The position numbers and the translations under genes are program-made. Below are positions 1-9,967 of a DNA stretch of 60,000 nucleotides, piece by piece. Under the pieces are notes generated by a model. It saw only the letters and a list, made by a program, of their open reading frames with translations. It had not been told where the DNA came from and did no database searches. The stretch is from Symsagittifera roscoffensis (taxonomy: Eukaryota; Xenacoelomorpha; Acoela; Convolutidae). How positions within the stretch are numbered: position 1 is the first letter of the stretch; the number at the start of each line of letters is the position of its first letter. The stretch is taken from assembly GCF_963678635.1 (NCBI RefSeq), contig NC_087070.1, forward strand, positions 48,219,467 to 48,279,466, read 5' to 3'.

Positions 1-804
1 GGATTTGTCTCTACTGGGAGTTGTGTCTCCGTTGTTTGACTCATTTCTCGAGGCGTCAAGAGCTCCATCGGGGACTGCCCACGAGAAATATCCCTTGCAG
101 GTAGCACTTTCTCCACGGTCGTTGTCAACGCCATCTGCTCCGATTGCTCTTTGTATTCCTGCCTTAAGCGCTCAATCTCTTGACCCTGCTTTTTGTTGCA
201 GTCTTCAAACAACTTTCTCCACATGTCCCGATCTTCCTCCATCTGGAGCATGCTTCTGGTCATCTCGTCCAGCTCCTTCTTCGTACTTTTCAGTTCATCG
301 TTCATCTCATCCAGATCTTGCATGGTTTGGTTCGTCTGAACTTCCTGTCCTACTTTCGCCCCTTTTTGGTGGCACAGCTGCTCTCAGTGGTGAACCAGAC
401 GAGGTCGCCTCGCTGCTCATCTCCCGATGCATTCTCGTCAACCCAGGTTTGGGCTTGGAGGGCATTGGCATCTCACCTGGTTGGTAAGTCCTAGAACTTC
501 CCAATCCAGGCTCATTCGCCAAGTCACTCCCTGAGAGAGCCCCGTTTCTCCACCTCATCACTCTCATGTTCGGGCGGTCTAGTACTCCTCTTTCTCCATA
601 TGCTGCCATCAACAGGACTTCCGTGGGGCGGTCCCCACGGTTGTCGTGCCCCAAGATGTTGATCAGGGCGGTCAGCAACATGACTACCTCTGGGTCCTCC
701 AGAGCGAAGTCTCGATCGATCAGCCGACGATAGATCGCATCTATCATCGGTCCTACATATGCCTCTGCCAGGTCCATCAACTCATCCAAGCTGAAGTTAT
801 CCAT
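1..804 (-). pseudogene. F1a ORF2, N-terminal domain and coiled coil (runs off the edge)
   Basis: The ATG at 804 opens an ORF whose first 130 residues match residues 1-130 of the F1b ORF2 at 22259: shared RRLIDRDF-like, PTEV-like and LMRWRRG-like blocks and a conserved EPGLG. The frame is lost near 358-370, at a homopolymer run, so the annotated frame stops at 307. The adjacent frame continues from about 345 to base 1 as a charged heptad-rich coiled coil (repeated LDEM, KKELDEM, MEEDRDMW, EIERLRQEY). F1b continues from the coiled coil into an SGNH hydrolase, so the missing part of F1a probably does too, outside the window. Function of the N-terminal domain is unknown. Confidence 0.7.
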
Positions 805-870
805 TCTATTCTTTCAAGTTTGATTTGATTCGATTCGATTCCAAGGTTTTGACTCAAGTGAGTAATTAAA

Positions 871-900
871 TGATCAATCAGGATCTAGAAAAGAAGTCAC
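871..900 (-). promoter_or_regulatory. Candidate 3' splice site before F1a ORF2
   Basis: The minus strand reads GACTTCTTTTCTAG then ATCCTGATTGATC, a pyrimidine tract ending in AG at 886-885, 80 nt before the ORF2 ATG. F1b has the same arrangement at 22155-22181 (GACTTGTTTCTTAG, ATCTTGATTGATC). The flanking spacers are otherwise poorly alike. Use as a splice acceptor is an inference. Confidence 0.45.
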
Positions 901-1130
901 AAATATCACACTTGTCAGTTTCACCTTAACATATATCGTTAAAATTTGCTTAAAAACAGTTCAGATAAAAAGATATTTATCCTAAAATTTATTAAAATCA
1001 ATTGGTCTCTAAAATTTTGGAATTCGACCTAAGATTGGACAGTCCAAACTTTGGATATATTCCTAAGATCGTCATTTAGTTGTTCATGGTCACTAACCCC
1101 TACTTACCCATGATCTTAATAACCTAACAC

Positions 1131-1155
1131 ATAACATAACATAACATAACATAAC
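1131..1155. repeat. (ATAAC)5 microsatellite
   Basis: Five perfect copies of ATAAC lie in the spacer (805-1205) between the macro-like ORF and ORF2 of F1a. The rest of this spacer is AT-rich and has no other feature I recognise apart from the splice-acceptor-like site. Confidence 0.9.
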
Positions 1156-1205
1156 ACCTGTTACATACAACTTAGTCTTTTGCCTAACACTCTCTCGCAC
1201 ATCAC

Positions 1206-1870
1206 TCAGCCTATACTTAAGTAATATTTCTTATGTAGATATACTTGTATATTCGTATCAGAGAATATCACGTGTACAAGCGCGTACAATTCCCGAGAAT
1301 GCAGTCTTCCTCTGTTTGGATCGTACACTGGAAGCGAGAGCTCCTTCACATCCATTTCCACGAGGAATTCCCTCAGCCTCGTCAAGGACAAGACTAGGTT
1401 CTCCGGGTCCATGTGCTGCTTCTCCGTCGCTCTCGTTACCAAGAAGCATAGGTATTTTCCCGGTATCTGCGACGCCGCCGGAGGTAAGGCTGCTACGCCC
1501 CTATCCCTGGTCTTTGCTTCCAAAGGAATTCCACGTTTTTGTATTCTCTCTTAAAATCTGCCGCTAACGCCGTCCTAAAACTCATGTCTGCTGTGATTGC
1601 TATCGCACATGTTCTATTTGTGAGTATGAAATCACTGTCTGTTAGTATTATGTTACTTGAATATTCATTTGGTAAGTTAAAATATGACTCAACTACCCTG
1701 CCTATGTCAGGTTTCTTAGGTTCTTCGCCTGTTTCTGCTTCTAAGTCTCCTGTTTCTCTTGCTATTCTTAATTTTTCTATTATCAAGTTTTCAGTGTGGG
1801 TAAGTCCTACACCCACTCCCCGGACAAAAATATCCATCGACGTCCCCGTCGATCGCATACCGGGTATCAA
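1206..1870 (-). pseudogene. F1a macro-like domain at the C-terminus of ORF1
   Basis: Two overlapping reading frames (1870-1493 and 1523-1206) are joined by one frameshift near 1500. Together they give about 210 residues. The second half carries a YLCFLVTRAT strand, then a helix (LTRLREFLVEM), an ELSLP strand, and a final helix and strand ending IQVYLHKKYY. This matches the order and spacing of small macrodomains of the OARD1/Poa1 type: a YYLITKK strand, a long helix, an LSMP strand, the GCGLD loop, and the end helix. The loop aligns without gaps, but GCGLD is replaced by DPNRG, and the GAG of the first loop is replaced by FRT. ADP-ribose binding is therefore doubtful. F1b has the same domain at 21330-21800 and F1c a relict at 54590-55250. 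It follows the integrase and precedes ORF2. Confidence 0.6.
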
Positions 1871-1915
1871 GTCGAGGTTAGAAGCCGGAATGAGTAGTCG
1901 TCCTTCCTGGGCAGC

Positions 1916-2644
1916 TCAGGATGGATCGTCTCGTTCGGTCTTGATGTATTTCATGCTTTCACGATCTACGTCTTGAATCGTGACACTGGTCTCCTCAGGA
2001 TCCGAGGTCGTTTCATTTAGCCACTCTAAGACAAGCAGGTTCGTCAAGTCTTGTTCGTATGACTGCTGTTGCTCGTCGTCGAATTCTACCTCGGGTTTTG
2101 ACCAGTCGTCAACCCACTCATCGTCGTGATCATCGACTATGTCAATGTCTTGTGACACAGTTATTTCCTCTAGACCCACTACTTCCTCCACTATCTTCTT
2201 CAGATCTATCCTGTCCACTACGAAGTCGTCACTGTAAGGATTGTGTTTCTTTCTTGGTCTCTTCCCGTCCTTCTGACGAGTCTGTATCGTGAACCGAAGA
2301 TCCGGTTCCAAGTTCTTGGGAACCTCTATCTGTTCGGGATCCTGCCAATCTTCCTCTGCGTAGGGTAAGGTTCCATTGTCCGCTTCGATCTGCTCGTTTG
2401 GATCCAGGTCCAGCGGTGTATCCGTACCTTGCTCTACGACTTCGTTTCCATCGTTCTTCTCCCTGGTGCCCTTTTCATTGACCTCACAAGCAGGATCAAT
2501 CATTAGATAATCCCCTTCTTCCATGTCTGCAGGTATACACCAGTCTTCTGTCGATGGATTGTGTGGCTTGATGTTCTCGTAGTGAGCGGCTCGGCCAGTA
2601 CTCAGTCTATAAAAACGTCCCTCCTGGTGCACCTCCGTAATCAT
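1916..2644 (-). pseudogene. F1a integrase C-terminal domain and acidic tail
   Basis: The 242-residue frame opens with ITEVHQEGRFYRLSTGRAAH, the small beta-rich domain that ends many gypsy integrases (GPY/F type). It follows a WRGPF-like stretch just upstream in the same frame (about 2668-2645). The rest is an acidic tail with a KRPRKKHNPY basic patch, well conserved with F1b 20370-20960. An in-frame TGA at 1916-1918 separates it from the macro-like domain, whose frame continues without shift. So the tail and macro domain were probably one protein. Confidence 0.7.
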
Positions 2645-2684
2645 GAAGGGTCCCCTCCACTTTTTTATAAGTATAAAGTCTCTG

Positions 2685-2802
2685 AAGTATAACGCGATAG
2701 TGTTACCGCAACTCTATCAGACAGAGCTATTATTCAGGTCACTTGATCAGATGGGCCATCAGGGGATCGATAGAGTTGCGGTAACACTATCGCGTTATAC
2801 TT
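2685..2802. repeat. Perfect 34-bp inverted repeat replacing the integrase core
   Basis: The arms 2685-2718 and 2769-2802 are exact reverse complements, separated by 50 bp. The left arm plus the spacer, read on the plus strand, encode the start of the integrase (IVLPQLYQTELLF, then DQMGHQGI). So an integrase segment lies inverted inside a minus-strand element. About 0.9 kb carrying the DDE core, present in F1b, is absent here. Confidence 0.9.
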
Positions 2803-3093
2803 GTATAGGACTCTGTCTTCCTCCCTTCTTTTGCAAGCCACGATCCCGTCCTTGTTCAAATATAACCTCCCTTCCTTCTGCATGAAGTATTGTCTCAGGA
2901 TGGGATAACTATCTTCCTCGAGGTCCCCTTTATCCGGAGAACCATTCTCGATCCACCTTTTCAGGTTGCTTGTCATGCGATCATTTCTCTGCGCCCTTAG
3001 AAGGTCCGAGAGTCTGTGTCTCGCCTTCAAGTACGTCTTCATGACCCTCATCTGACTATTCAGCTCGTTGGGCCGGTGTGTGTCTTCTTCCAT
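2734..3093 (-). pseudogene. F1a pre-integrase linker
   Basis: The 119-residue frame corresponds to F1b 19154-19450: a conserved TYLKARHRLSDLL helix, RNDRMTSNLKRWIENG, and LYLNKDGIVACKRREED, leading to the IVLPQLY strand that precedes the HHCC zinc-binding domain of gypsy integrases. The frame then enters the inverted segment and has no HHCC. The stop before it (TGA at 3103-3105) sits where F1b has TGG, so it is a nonsense change in one long ORF. Confidence 0.65.
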
Positions 3094-3102
3094 CTTAACG
3101 CA

Positions 3103-5634
3103 TCAAACTTTCGCCAACGGTTGTGTTTCTTGTTTAAATGGCTGAAGATCAGTCCTGACTACCTCTTTCTGCGGCAACAGGCTTATCGAACGTTTCGATA
3201 CCACTATCGTCTCCAAGTCATCCGCTGCGTTGTCAAAGACGCTTTCGCTTGGTATTAGGTAGCGATCACTGTCAGGATCCTGGTACACTTCTCTGTCCAG
3301 GTCCCTTGCCCGAGTTTCCACTAGTAGCGTGTGCATCGCTAGTTCTGACAGTTCTGATCCCGAACTCGAGTTCCTGTCTGAGTAGGTGTCCATTCCTGAG
3401 TTTCGGGAATCATCATCCGTCGAAGAGGTTGTGCTGGAGACTGCGCGCTCCTCCAGATCATGTCTGTGCCTTCTTCGCATCCATCTGAACTCCCCGGACA
3501 AAACCTTGTTCTCTAGGTCCTGTTTCTCATCAGGAATTTTCTCGTCTATCTCAGACTCCCCGGACAAGTTTTCTTGTCCCGGGTGTTGATCTTGTGATCG
3601 CTGGTTCTTTTCATCATTCGTCTCCCCGGACAAATAGTCTTGCAGCAGATTTTGTTCTACCTTCTTACCTTTCTTATCCTGGTCCACAAAGGTGACGGTT
3701 TTCTTTCGCTTGCTGCTCCCCTGTTCTCTCTGTCCGTAGGAAGTACTGGTTAAAATCTCTTGGGGTATTGAGGATACTAGTTGCTGAACTATTGTCCTAC
3801 AATCCCTCTCATTCTCTTCGTGATGTCGTCTGGACGGCATGATCTTCACCTTCTCACTAACTGTTAGCGATGCCACTGCTGCTGTCCACTCGGGGTCATC
3901 TCTGGTCACTTCTCTTTCTAACAATCCACCCAGCATCCGCATCACTTGCGGTGTGACTTGCACCGTTCTATCCAATAATGAGAGGCTGTTTATGTTCATG
4001 CGAGAGAGTTCTTGCTGGGCCAGGTTCGAGCGCAGCAACAGATCCAAGGGGACTGGTTCCTCCTTGGATAGGATCTTTATCTCGGCTGCTTTCTCTACAG
4101 GTAACTCAAGATGCCCTCGAATTGGATGTCCAGACTTATCCAACCATCTCGTTAAGGGAAGCGCTTCATAAGTTTCTTTGTCCAAAAACGAGAATCCCTC
4201 CTTTATTTCCGCCTGATTGGCCTGCTTCTGTTCCAATCTTTCATAGAACTCAGTTTTCTTGCTGAGGCTGTCGGCATTCTGGTGTTTATCACGCATCCTA
4301 TGTTCGATTATCATGTGGTAGCCATCCAGTCTTACTATCCATCTACCAATATAACTCTGATCCATCGAGTAGGTCTTCAACCAGGATAACGCTCTGTTGT
4401 CCACGCGTAACTTGAAGGGAGCGCTCCCCAAGTATGCACGGTACTTCTCCACGAAGGTGACTACTGCAAACATCTCTGCTTTCGGTGCGCCATATTTAAT
4501 CTCTGTGTCACTCAAGACCTTTCTGCCGTATGCGATGGGACGGAGAACTGTTCTTCCGTTCCATTCTTGCTCTTGATGCAAGATTCCTGAGATGGCCACC
4601 ACCGATGCGTCTGTGTCGAGAACATACATGCCCTCTTCTGTAGGCATGCCCAGCACTGGCGCTTCGCACAGTTCCCGCTTTATGTTCTCGAATGCAACCT
4701 GTGCCTCATCGTTCCATTCGAACTTTTTCCCTTTGTTGCGCATCAGCTTCTGCATCGGGTACACCTTGTCCGCATATCCTTTAATGAATTCACGGTAATA
4801 ATTGGCAAACCCCAGGAAGCTCATTAGCTGTGTGTCCGTCCTCGGAGCCTTCCATGTCAGCACAGCCTCTACTGCTTCCGGATCTGGCCTCACACCATGC
4901 CTGTCCACCTTTCTCCCCAGGTACTTGATCGAATCCTTAAGGATTTCACATTTCGATGGTTTGCATTTCAAGCCTGCTCTTTTAATACATCCGAAGACCT
5001 CAACGAGCCGGTCAATGTGATCCTCCAGGGTCGGTGTCGCTATGACTACGTCATCCACGTAGCACATCAAGAGATTCCCGTACTTTTTGGTCACTCCTGT
5101 CAAAGCCTGAGCCATCAGCCTTTGAAAAGTTGCTGTTGCATTGCACAAGCCGAAGGGCATCCTCTTCCACTGGTACAACCCCAATTCGCACGCGAATTCG
5201 GTTTTTTCCCTATCCTTTTTCCGCAAAGGAACCTGCCAGAAGGCAGAACCTAAGTCCAATGTGGTGAAGAACTTGGCATCACCAAGTTTAGATAGGCTCT
5301 CGTCTATTCGCGGTATCGGGTACGCATCTTTTATCGTTACCGCGTTCAAGTAACGAAAGTCGCAACAAAATCTAAGCTGCCCCCCTTTCTTTTTCGCCAT
5401 TACTACTCCGCAAGCCCATGGCAATTTCGAGGGCTCTATCATGTCGTATTCAAGCAACATTTCTATTTCCGCTCGGCACGCTTCCGATTTGTGTGGCGTC
5501 ATTCGTCTTGCGCCTTCCCTATGGGGAACGGCGCCTTCTTCTAGTTCGATTTCGTGTTTGACGAAATTACAGCAACCGATATCCGCCTTATGTTTTGAAA
5601 ATACATCTGCGTTCCGATTTAGGAGGTCCCTCAC
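3103..5634 (-). CDS. pol: F1a reverse transcriptase, RNase H and acidic spacer
   Basis: An 843-codon open frame. RT: VVMAKKKGGQLRFCCDFRYLN at about 77-97, first catalytic Asp in TTLDLG (D127), PFGLCNA (160-166), catalytic YVDD at 192-195, then the FLGFANYYREFI thumb near 274-284. RNase H: DTDAS (340-344), E387, D412 in RVDNRAL, and a late NADSLS at 453-458. Residues from about 470 to 843 are a long hydrophilic spacer not usual between RNase H and integrase. It contains LSGE three times at residues 668, 690 and 712, exactly 22 apart, and a Ser/Asp/Glu-rich end. The first Met is only the first ATG-like codon after a frameshift; the true frame comes from the protease upstream. The enzyme domains look intact. 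Confidence 0.9.
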   Translation of the reverse strand: MRDLLNRNADVFSKHKADIGCCNFVKHEIELEEGAVPHREGARRMTPHKSEACRAEIEMLLEYDMIEPSKLPWACGVVMAKKKGGQLRFCCDFRYLNAVTIKDAYPIPRIDESLSKLGDAKFFTTLDLGSAFWQVPLRKKDREKTEFACELGLYQWKRMPFGLCNATATFQRLMAQALTGVTKKYGNLLMCYVDDVVIATPTLEDHIDRLVEVFGCIKRAGLKCKPSKCEILKDSIKYLGRKVDRHGVRPDPEAVEAVLTWKAPRTDTQLMSFLGFANYYREFIKGYADKVYPMQKLMRNKGKKFEWNDEAQVAFENIKRELCEAPVLGMPTEEGMYVLDTDASVVAISGILHQEQEWNGRTVLRPIAYGRKVLSDTEIKYGAPKAEMFAVVTFVEKYRAYLGSAPFKLRVDNRALSWLKTYSMDQSYIGRWIVRLDGYHMIIEHRMRDKHQNADSLSKKTEFYERLEQKQANQAEIKEGFSFLDKETYEALPLTRWLDKSGHPIRGHLELPVEKAAEIKILSKEEPVPLDLLLRSNLAQQELSRMNINSLSLLDRTVQVTPQVMRMLGGLLEREVTRDDPEWTAAVASLTVSEKVKIMPSRRHHEENERDCRTIVQQLVSSIPQEILTSTSYGQREQGSSKRKKTVTFVDQDKKGKKVEQNLLQDYLSGETNDEKNQRSQDQHPGQENLSGESEIDEKIPDEKQDLENKVLSGEFRWMRRRHRHDLEERAVSSTTSSTDDDSRNSGMDTYSDRNSSSGSELSELAMHTLLVETRARDLDREVYQDPDSDRYLIPSESVFDNAADDLETIVVSKRSISLLPQKEVVRTDLQPFKQETQPLAKV

Positions 5635-6654
5635 CTATTTTCCTTTTTAAATGTTCTATCTCTGGCAAAACCGGTTTGTCAGATTCTAGTTCATATGACG
5701 AGGGGCGTTCCGGAAAATTCGAGCAGCTTGATAAGCCGTCGTCCGTTTCGGATTTCATTGAAAACAATTTATGAATAGATTTTAATTCATTAATCCTCTT
5801 TAAAATTTTATCTTTATTGGCATGATAAGGACAGTCTTTCACACTATATTTCTTCAAGTTTTGTGTCTCCTCATAGTCGGTCCTCATCGGCAAAGCGTAG
5901 CCAAGCTTCTTTCCACGCTGGATTGAAACCGTGGTGTCCAGTGTGTTCAACAACACACTGACACACATTCCGTTTCGCGTTACCGAGAAGCTCCGACCTA
6001 AAATTTCCGAACTCTGGTATTTGGATTCGGTACTAAGCAAACATGTTTACTATCACTTAACGAATTCAAATTTCTCATTCTAAAAATTGCTACCACAGCC
6101 TGTCCTGGTTGTAATTTTACTTTTCTATCCAAAAAAATTGGTACCTTGTTCTCGTCTGTTATTATCCTATTATTTGGTCTCTTAACATACTTTCGGTCCG
6201 GGTTTCTAATCCGTATCAGACCGTTGTTCAAGTCAATCATCGCGTCAAAATTCCTGACAAAATCTCTGCCCAAGATGAATTGGTCGGCGTCGTCCAGATT
6301 CTCTACCACCAGGAAGCTCATCCAAAGATCCCGTCCTCCCATGTGGAGGACCGTTATTGGTGTTCTTCCGGCCACGTAGATAGCTCCTCGATTGGCGGCG
6401 GCCAGTCGGAGATTCGTTGGAATTAGATCTTCCCGCGTGAAGCCCATTCTTTCCCATGTTTTTATCGGCATCACACTCACTACCGCTCCTGTGTCCAGAA
6501 GCCCTGTGACTCCGAGTTTTGTTCCGTTGGTGTCGAGCAGACGTGCAGTCACATCTGCTTCATACCCAATGTGTACTGCGTCTTGTTCCATCATGGCGTC
6601 ATGGCCTATCCTGCGGACCTTGAGTTCCTCTTCTCCCAAATAGATCTGCCCCAT
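5588..6654 (-). pseudogene. F1a retropepsin-type protease and linker to RT
   Basis: Two frames (6654-5998 and 6040-5588) joined by one frameshift near 6010. The first holds an aspartic protease: LLDTGAVVSVMP gives the catalytic DTG, and FILGRDFVRNFD is the ILGRD strand of retropepsins. The second is the linker, with EILGRSFSVT, IQRGKKLGYA and a Ser/Cys-rich SSCSNFPERP. It ends at a frameshift near 5640 into the RT frame. F1b has an extra DKELDSL-like stretch here, so F1a lost a few codons. Confidence 0.8.
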
Positions 6655-6661
6655 TTGGTCA

Positions 6662-7507
6662 TCATCTGTTGTTACATAAGTCCTGGTGTAGATACTGATA
6701 CTGGTTCAGCATTACTTGATACGGCCCATAGATCTCTAGGTAGCGTCCATTAAGTTTCTTCATGCGAGGGCCACCCGTCGTTAGTAGTGCTCGCACACCT
6801 CTCGGCTCGGTGCGTGGCTCCACCTGCCTCAGATAATCTGCATATGTGAACAAGTGCATCAAAGTGAACTCGGATGGTTCACTCAGATTTCTGATCACCT
6901 GATGTCCAGCCACTGAGATTATCGATTGGATCTTGCTTCCTTGCGGCACCATGCCGAACCTCTGACCAGAGATCACATTAAGTTTCATGTTCAAACTGCT
7001 TGGTGCTTTCGTTTCTTTGAACTCCGTTGCTTCGAAGGTATTCAGCTGCTCCTGAAGTTTCTCATTTTCCAGTTCAAGTTTCACTTTTTGTTCGATCTCT
7101 TTCGTCACCAATTCCTGCTGTACTCTATTTAGAGCATCCCTCGCGGCTGCCCTATAATCGATCTTGAAGTCATCAGCCGCAGTTGCTGGTTCCGGCTCAC
7201 TTGTCTCCTCTGTTACCGCTTGCATTTTATTTGCCGCCAGCTCTTGAGGTTTATCCTTTCTGCGTGCCTCCGCTTCACTCAAAAGTCTAGCCTTGCTGGC
7301 TTTCACTCCTGACAAAGCTTCTTCATGTCTTGGATGCTTGGTGTCTGCCACTGCATCCCAGAATTGCGGACAATCTGATTTAAAATGACCTTCCAAGTTG
7401 CAAAAGAAACACCTCGGTCCGAATTTCGCAATTACTCCTCTCATGAAATCCTCATGGTCCAATTCTGACGCATCTTCGTCCTCGAGGCTAAAGCCTATTG
7501 CTTTCAT
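6662..7507 (-). pseudogene. gag: F1a gag C-terminal part with second zinc knuckle
   Basis: CFFCNLEGHFKSDC is a CX2CX4HX4C knuckle, near residues 34-47. It is followed by a basic helix (SGVKASKARLLSEAEARRKDK), an acidic coiled segment, and a conserved block (LNVISGQRFGM, SIISVAGHQV, ADYLRQVEPRTEP). The frame is joined to the gag frame upstream except for one stop (7517-7519, TAA where F1b has TAC). It leaves frame near 6705; the other frame then runs into the protease. Confidence 0.8.
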
Positions 7508-7516
7508 GCCTTGTTT

Positions 7517-8803
7517 TTAAGCTGGGCATGCTGACACATGATGGTCCGTTGAACTGCAATTGGCACAAGAGCGTCTCTTGTCCATATCATCCCTCGGTTT
7601 GTACCAATTGTTCCCTTGGTTTGCTGGTCCGTTGTTAAAATTGCCATAATTGTTCTTGTAGTATCCAGATCTCGAAGGAGGTTTCAACAAAAGATACTCT
7701 TTTGACTTGAGCCTCAACTCCTCCGGTGTTGGCGCATTGGTTGATAGTGGTGTGTAATGCGTTGCTAGCATCGTACGAAGTTCATCATTCTTCACACCAT
7801 CGATGAATTTTGAGGCTACGGCCAGGTTCATCCTTCGGTTTGACTCATCCGGTTGGCTGCGTCTTCTCAGCATTTCCAAATCATCGAGAAACTTGTCTAT
7901 CGTTTCATCTTCTCGTTGCCTCCGTTTCTCGAAGCGCATCATCGCCTGGTGCCCCTGCACCCCTGATCCGAAACGGTTTAACAAGATTTCAAAGATTTTC
8001 TCAGCAGTGTCACGTTGATATTGCTTCTTGGCCATGACACAGTTCAGGGCTGTCCCTTCCAAGTTGCTGGTGAGCGCACTGCATTCCTGTCTCTCCGACA
8101 AGTCCTCCTCCTCGAAATGCAGCTTCATTACCTCTATCCAGGTATCAATACAGCCATCAGATTCGTCTTTGTAGCATCTTGGTTTCTTAAAGACTCTTCT
8201 GGACTTCTCACTGCGTTCATTGGTTCTGGATAACCTTGTAAGGAATGTCTCCAAAGACCTATTTAGGGGTTCAAATGCCGTGGCCATTGCCGTAGCATCC
8301 CTTGAGTGTCCCGCCTGAGTGTCCTCACACCTCGTCTGAGGCTCTGTATGCGGTGCATCCCTGTAATCCGAATCGCCGTGAGTGTTTCCCGCTTGGCCCA
8401 CATGACTCCTCCTTGGGCTCGCATGCCCCCTGTTGCCGGAATCACTTCTCCCAGTCGCATGTGTGCCTTGCGTTGGTCGTTCGTTAGAGGTTTGTCTGTT
8501 CCCCGTTGAACTTGTTCTACTGTTCGGGCCCCATGTTCCATTACCCCTTGTGGCATAGCCTGATGAACTGCCCCTGCTTCTAGTGGATCCATACGTCTTC
8601 CTCTTTTGATGTTCATTGAAGTTCACCCTCGGTTCCCTGCTGGGACCTCCCGAGTTCGGTTCTCCTCCTTTTGGTCCACTCTTGCTGCTCAGTAGCCCAT
8701 CCAACCAATCCATGATAGCCTGAGTTCGCCTCTCCATCATCGCGTCTATCTTTGTGTCAAGAGTCCCAAGAGACTGCTCTTGCTGAATTCTTAACTTCTC
8801 CAT
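7517..8803 (-). pseudogene. gag: F1a gag capsid region and first zinc knuckle
   Basis: A 428-residue frame. An N-terminal helix is followed by a low-complexity Ser/Gly/Arg/Thr-rich part (about 40-170). Then comes a Retrotrans_gag-like capsid: CIDTWIEVMKLHF, RFGSGVQGHQAMMRFEKRRQ, FLDDLEMLRRRS. The end has CANCSSTDHHVSAC, a CX2CX4HX4C knuckle. The upstream frame 9499-8825 is in phase and separated by a single TGA, so gag originally started earlier. F1b lacks everything before the first knuckle. Confidence 0.8.
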
Positions 8804-8824
8804 GTCGTCTCTTAAGCGTAATTC

Positions 8825-9967
8825 TCAATGTTCCGCCTCTCTTGTCATTCGCGACATGTTCTTCGCCATGTGCTCGTCCGTTCTTTCAGTCAAGCGTTTT
8901 TCGCTCCTGCCAACTTCTTGTCTATTGCGGTTTATTTCTTCCCGCAGACTTTCTCTTTCAATGTGAACTGCTCTTTCTAGTTCACTCATCCTTATTGACA
9001 TCTGTTCATTTTGTTCTCCTAAACTGTCCACTATGTTGCTTAAGGCTTTTTCTAGTGCTGTCCCGTTATTCACGAGTGGCGTTACTAGTGGCGGTGCAAC
9101 CCTGTCGGTCCCAGGTAGCTTCGTGCTGGTCGAGATCCGGGCCTTGACTCTCTGTCTCGACGTCTTCTCCTTGTCTATTTCAGGATCCGCTAACGCGTTG
9201 CCTAGCCCTCTGGTTCTACTCTCTCCAGTTTGTGGCTCTGAACTTGTCATAATCGCGAAGTCTTTTGACTGGCCCTGTGTGTTTGCCTCTTTGCTTATCG
9301 TTGTCACTACACCAAATTTGTCCATGGTTCCAGTCTCTCTTCCGACGTATGCCTCATTCTCCTGGATCGAACTATTGAGGCTGACTTGAGATCCAAAGTC
9401 CCCTTGCTCCTCTTCATCCTCTTCCTCCTGGGATTCACCTTCGTTTCCTGTTTCTCCTCCCATGGTGAATGGAAAGATGTTTCCGAAGGTGTTCTTCATT
9501 CTTTCTGAGAACGATGATGACGTTGTTTGTTACCCAGTTCCGCCTGCCATCATAGTGTTGTCTGTCGGAGATCTTCTCGTTGCCGCTATTTCAGTTGAGA
9601 TGTCGGACAGTTCTGACATCTCTTCTCGATCCAGTGTCCCGGTGGAAGTGGCAAAATCATGGCCTTCTTCTACCGGAGTAGATTCACTTGCCAGCCTTCT
9701 GCCTCTCCCTTCCAGTCCATGTACTTCCTGGTTGTCGTTCATGGCATGGTCCGTATTGACCTCCACTTCTAACTGTTCTTTTCGCTCTTCTGAGGTCTTG
9801 TGACTTCTCGTTTCAACCATTCTGCCTGAAACCGTCTCCCCTTTGTCGGACCGGGATCGCTTGATCCAATCCACAAAAGGATCGGTCATCGTTTTTCTTT
9901 GCTTTTCAGGTATGAATTTCCTAGAGCTATTACCTCTTTTCGGTATCCTTGACTTGTCTAGGCTCAT
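8825..9967 (-). pseudogene. gag: F1a gag N-terminal extension
   Basis: Two frames in phase (9967-9530 and 9499-8825) are separated by one TAA at 9530-9532. The first ATG at 9967 gives a basic start (LDKSRIPKRGNSSRK). It is followed by Ser/Thr/Glu-rich sequence, a run of Glu (near 9421-9400), and a coiled coil at the end (ISIRMSELERAV, LREEINRNRQEV, SEKRLTERTDEH) that continues into the next gag frame. No domain is recognised. There is no counterpart in F1b, which is truncated. The ATG is chosen because no further open frame lies upstream before the leader. Confidence 0.6.

Noticed and set aside
1131-1155. (ATAAC)5 as telomere repeat
   Set aside because: Too short, internal to an element, and not a known animal telomere unit.
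3490-3633. LSGE repeats as protease cleavage sites of the polyprotein
   Set aside because: The same DNA word is also found in another frame (1816-1827) and outside ORFs (32630), so a protein-level explanation is not sufficient.
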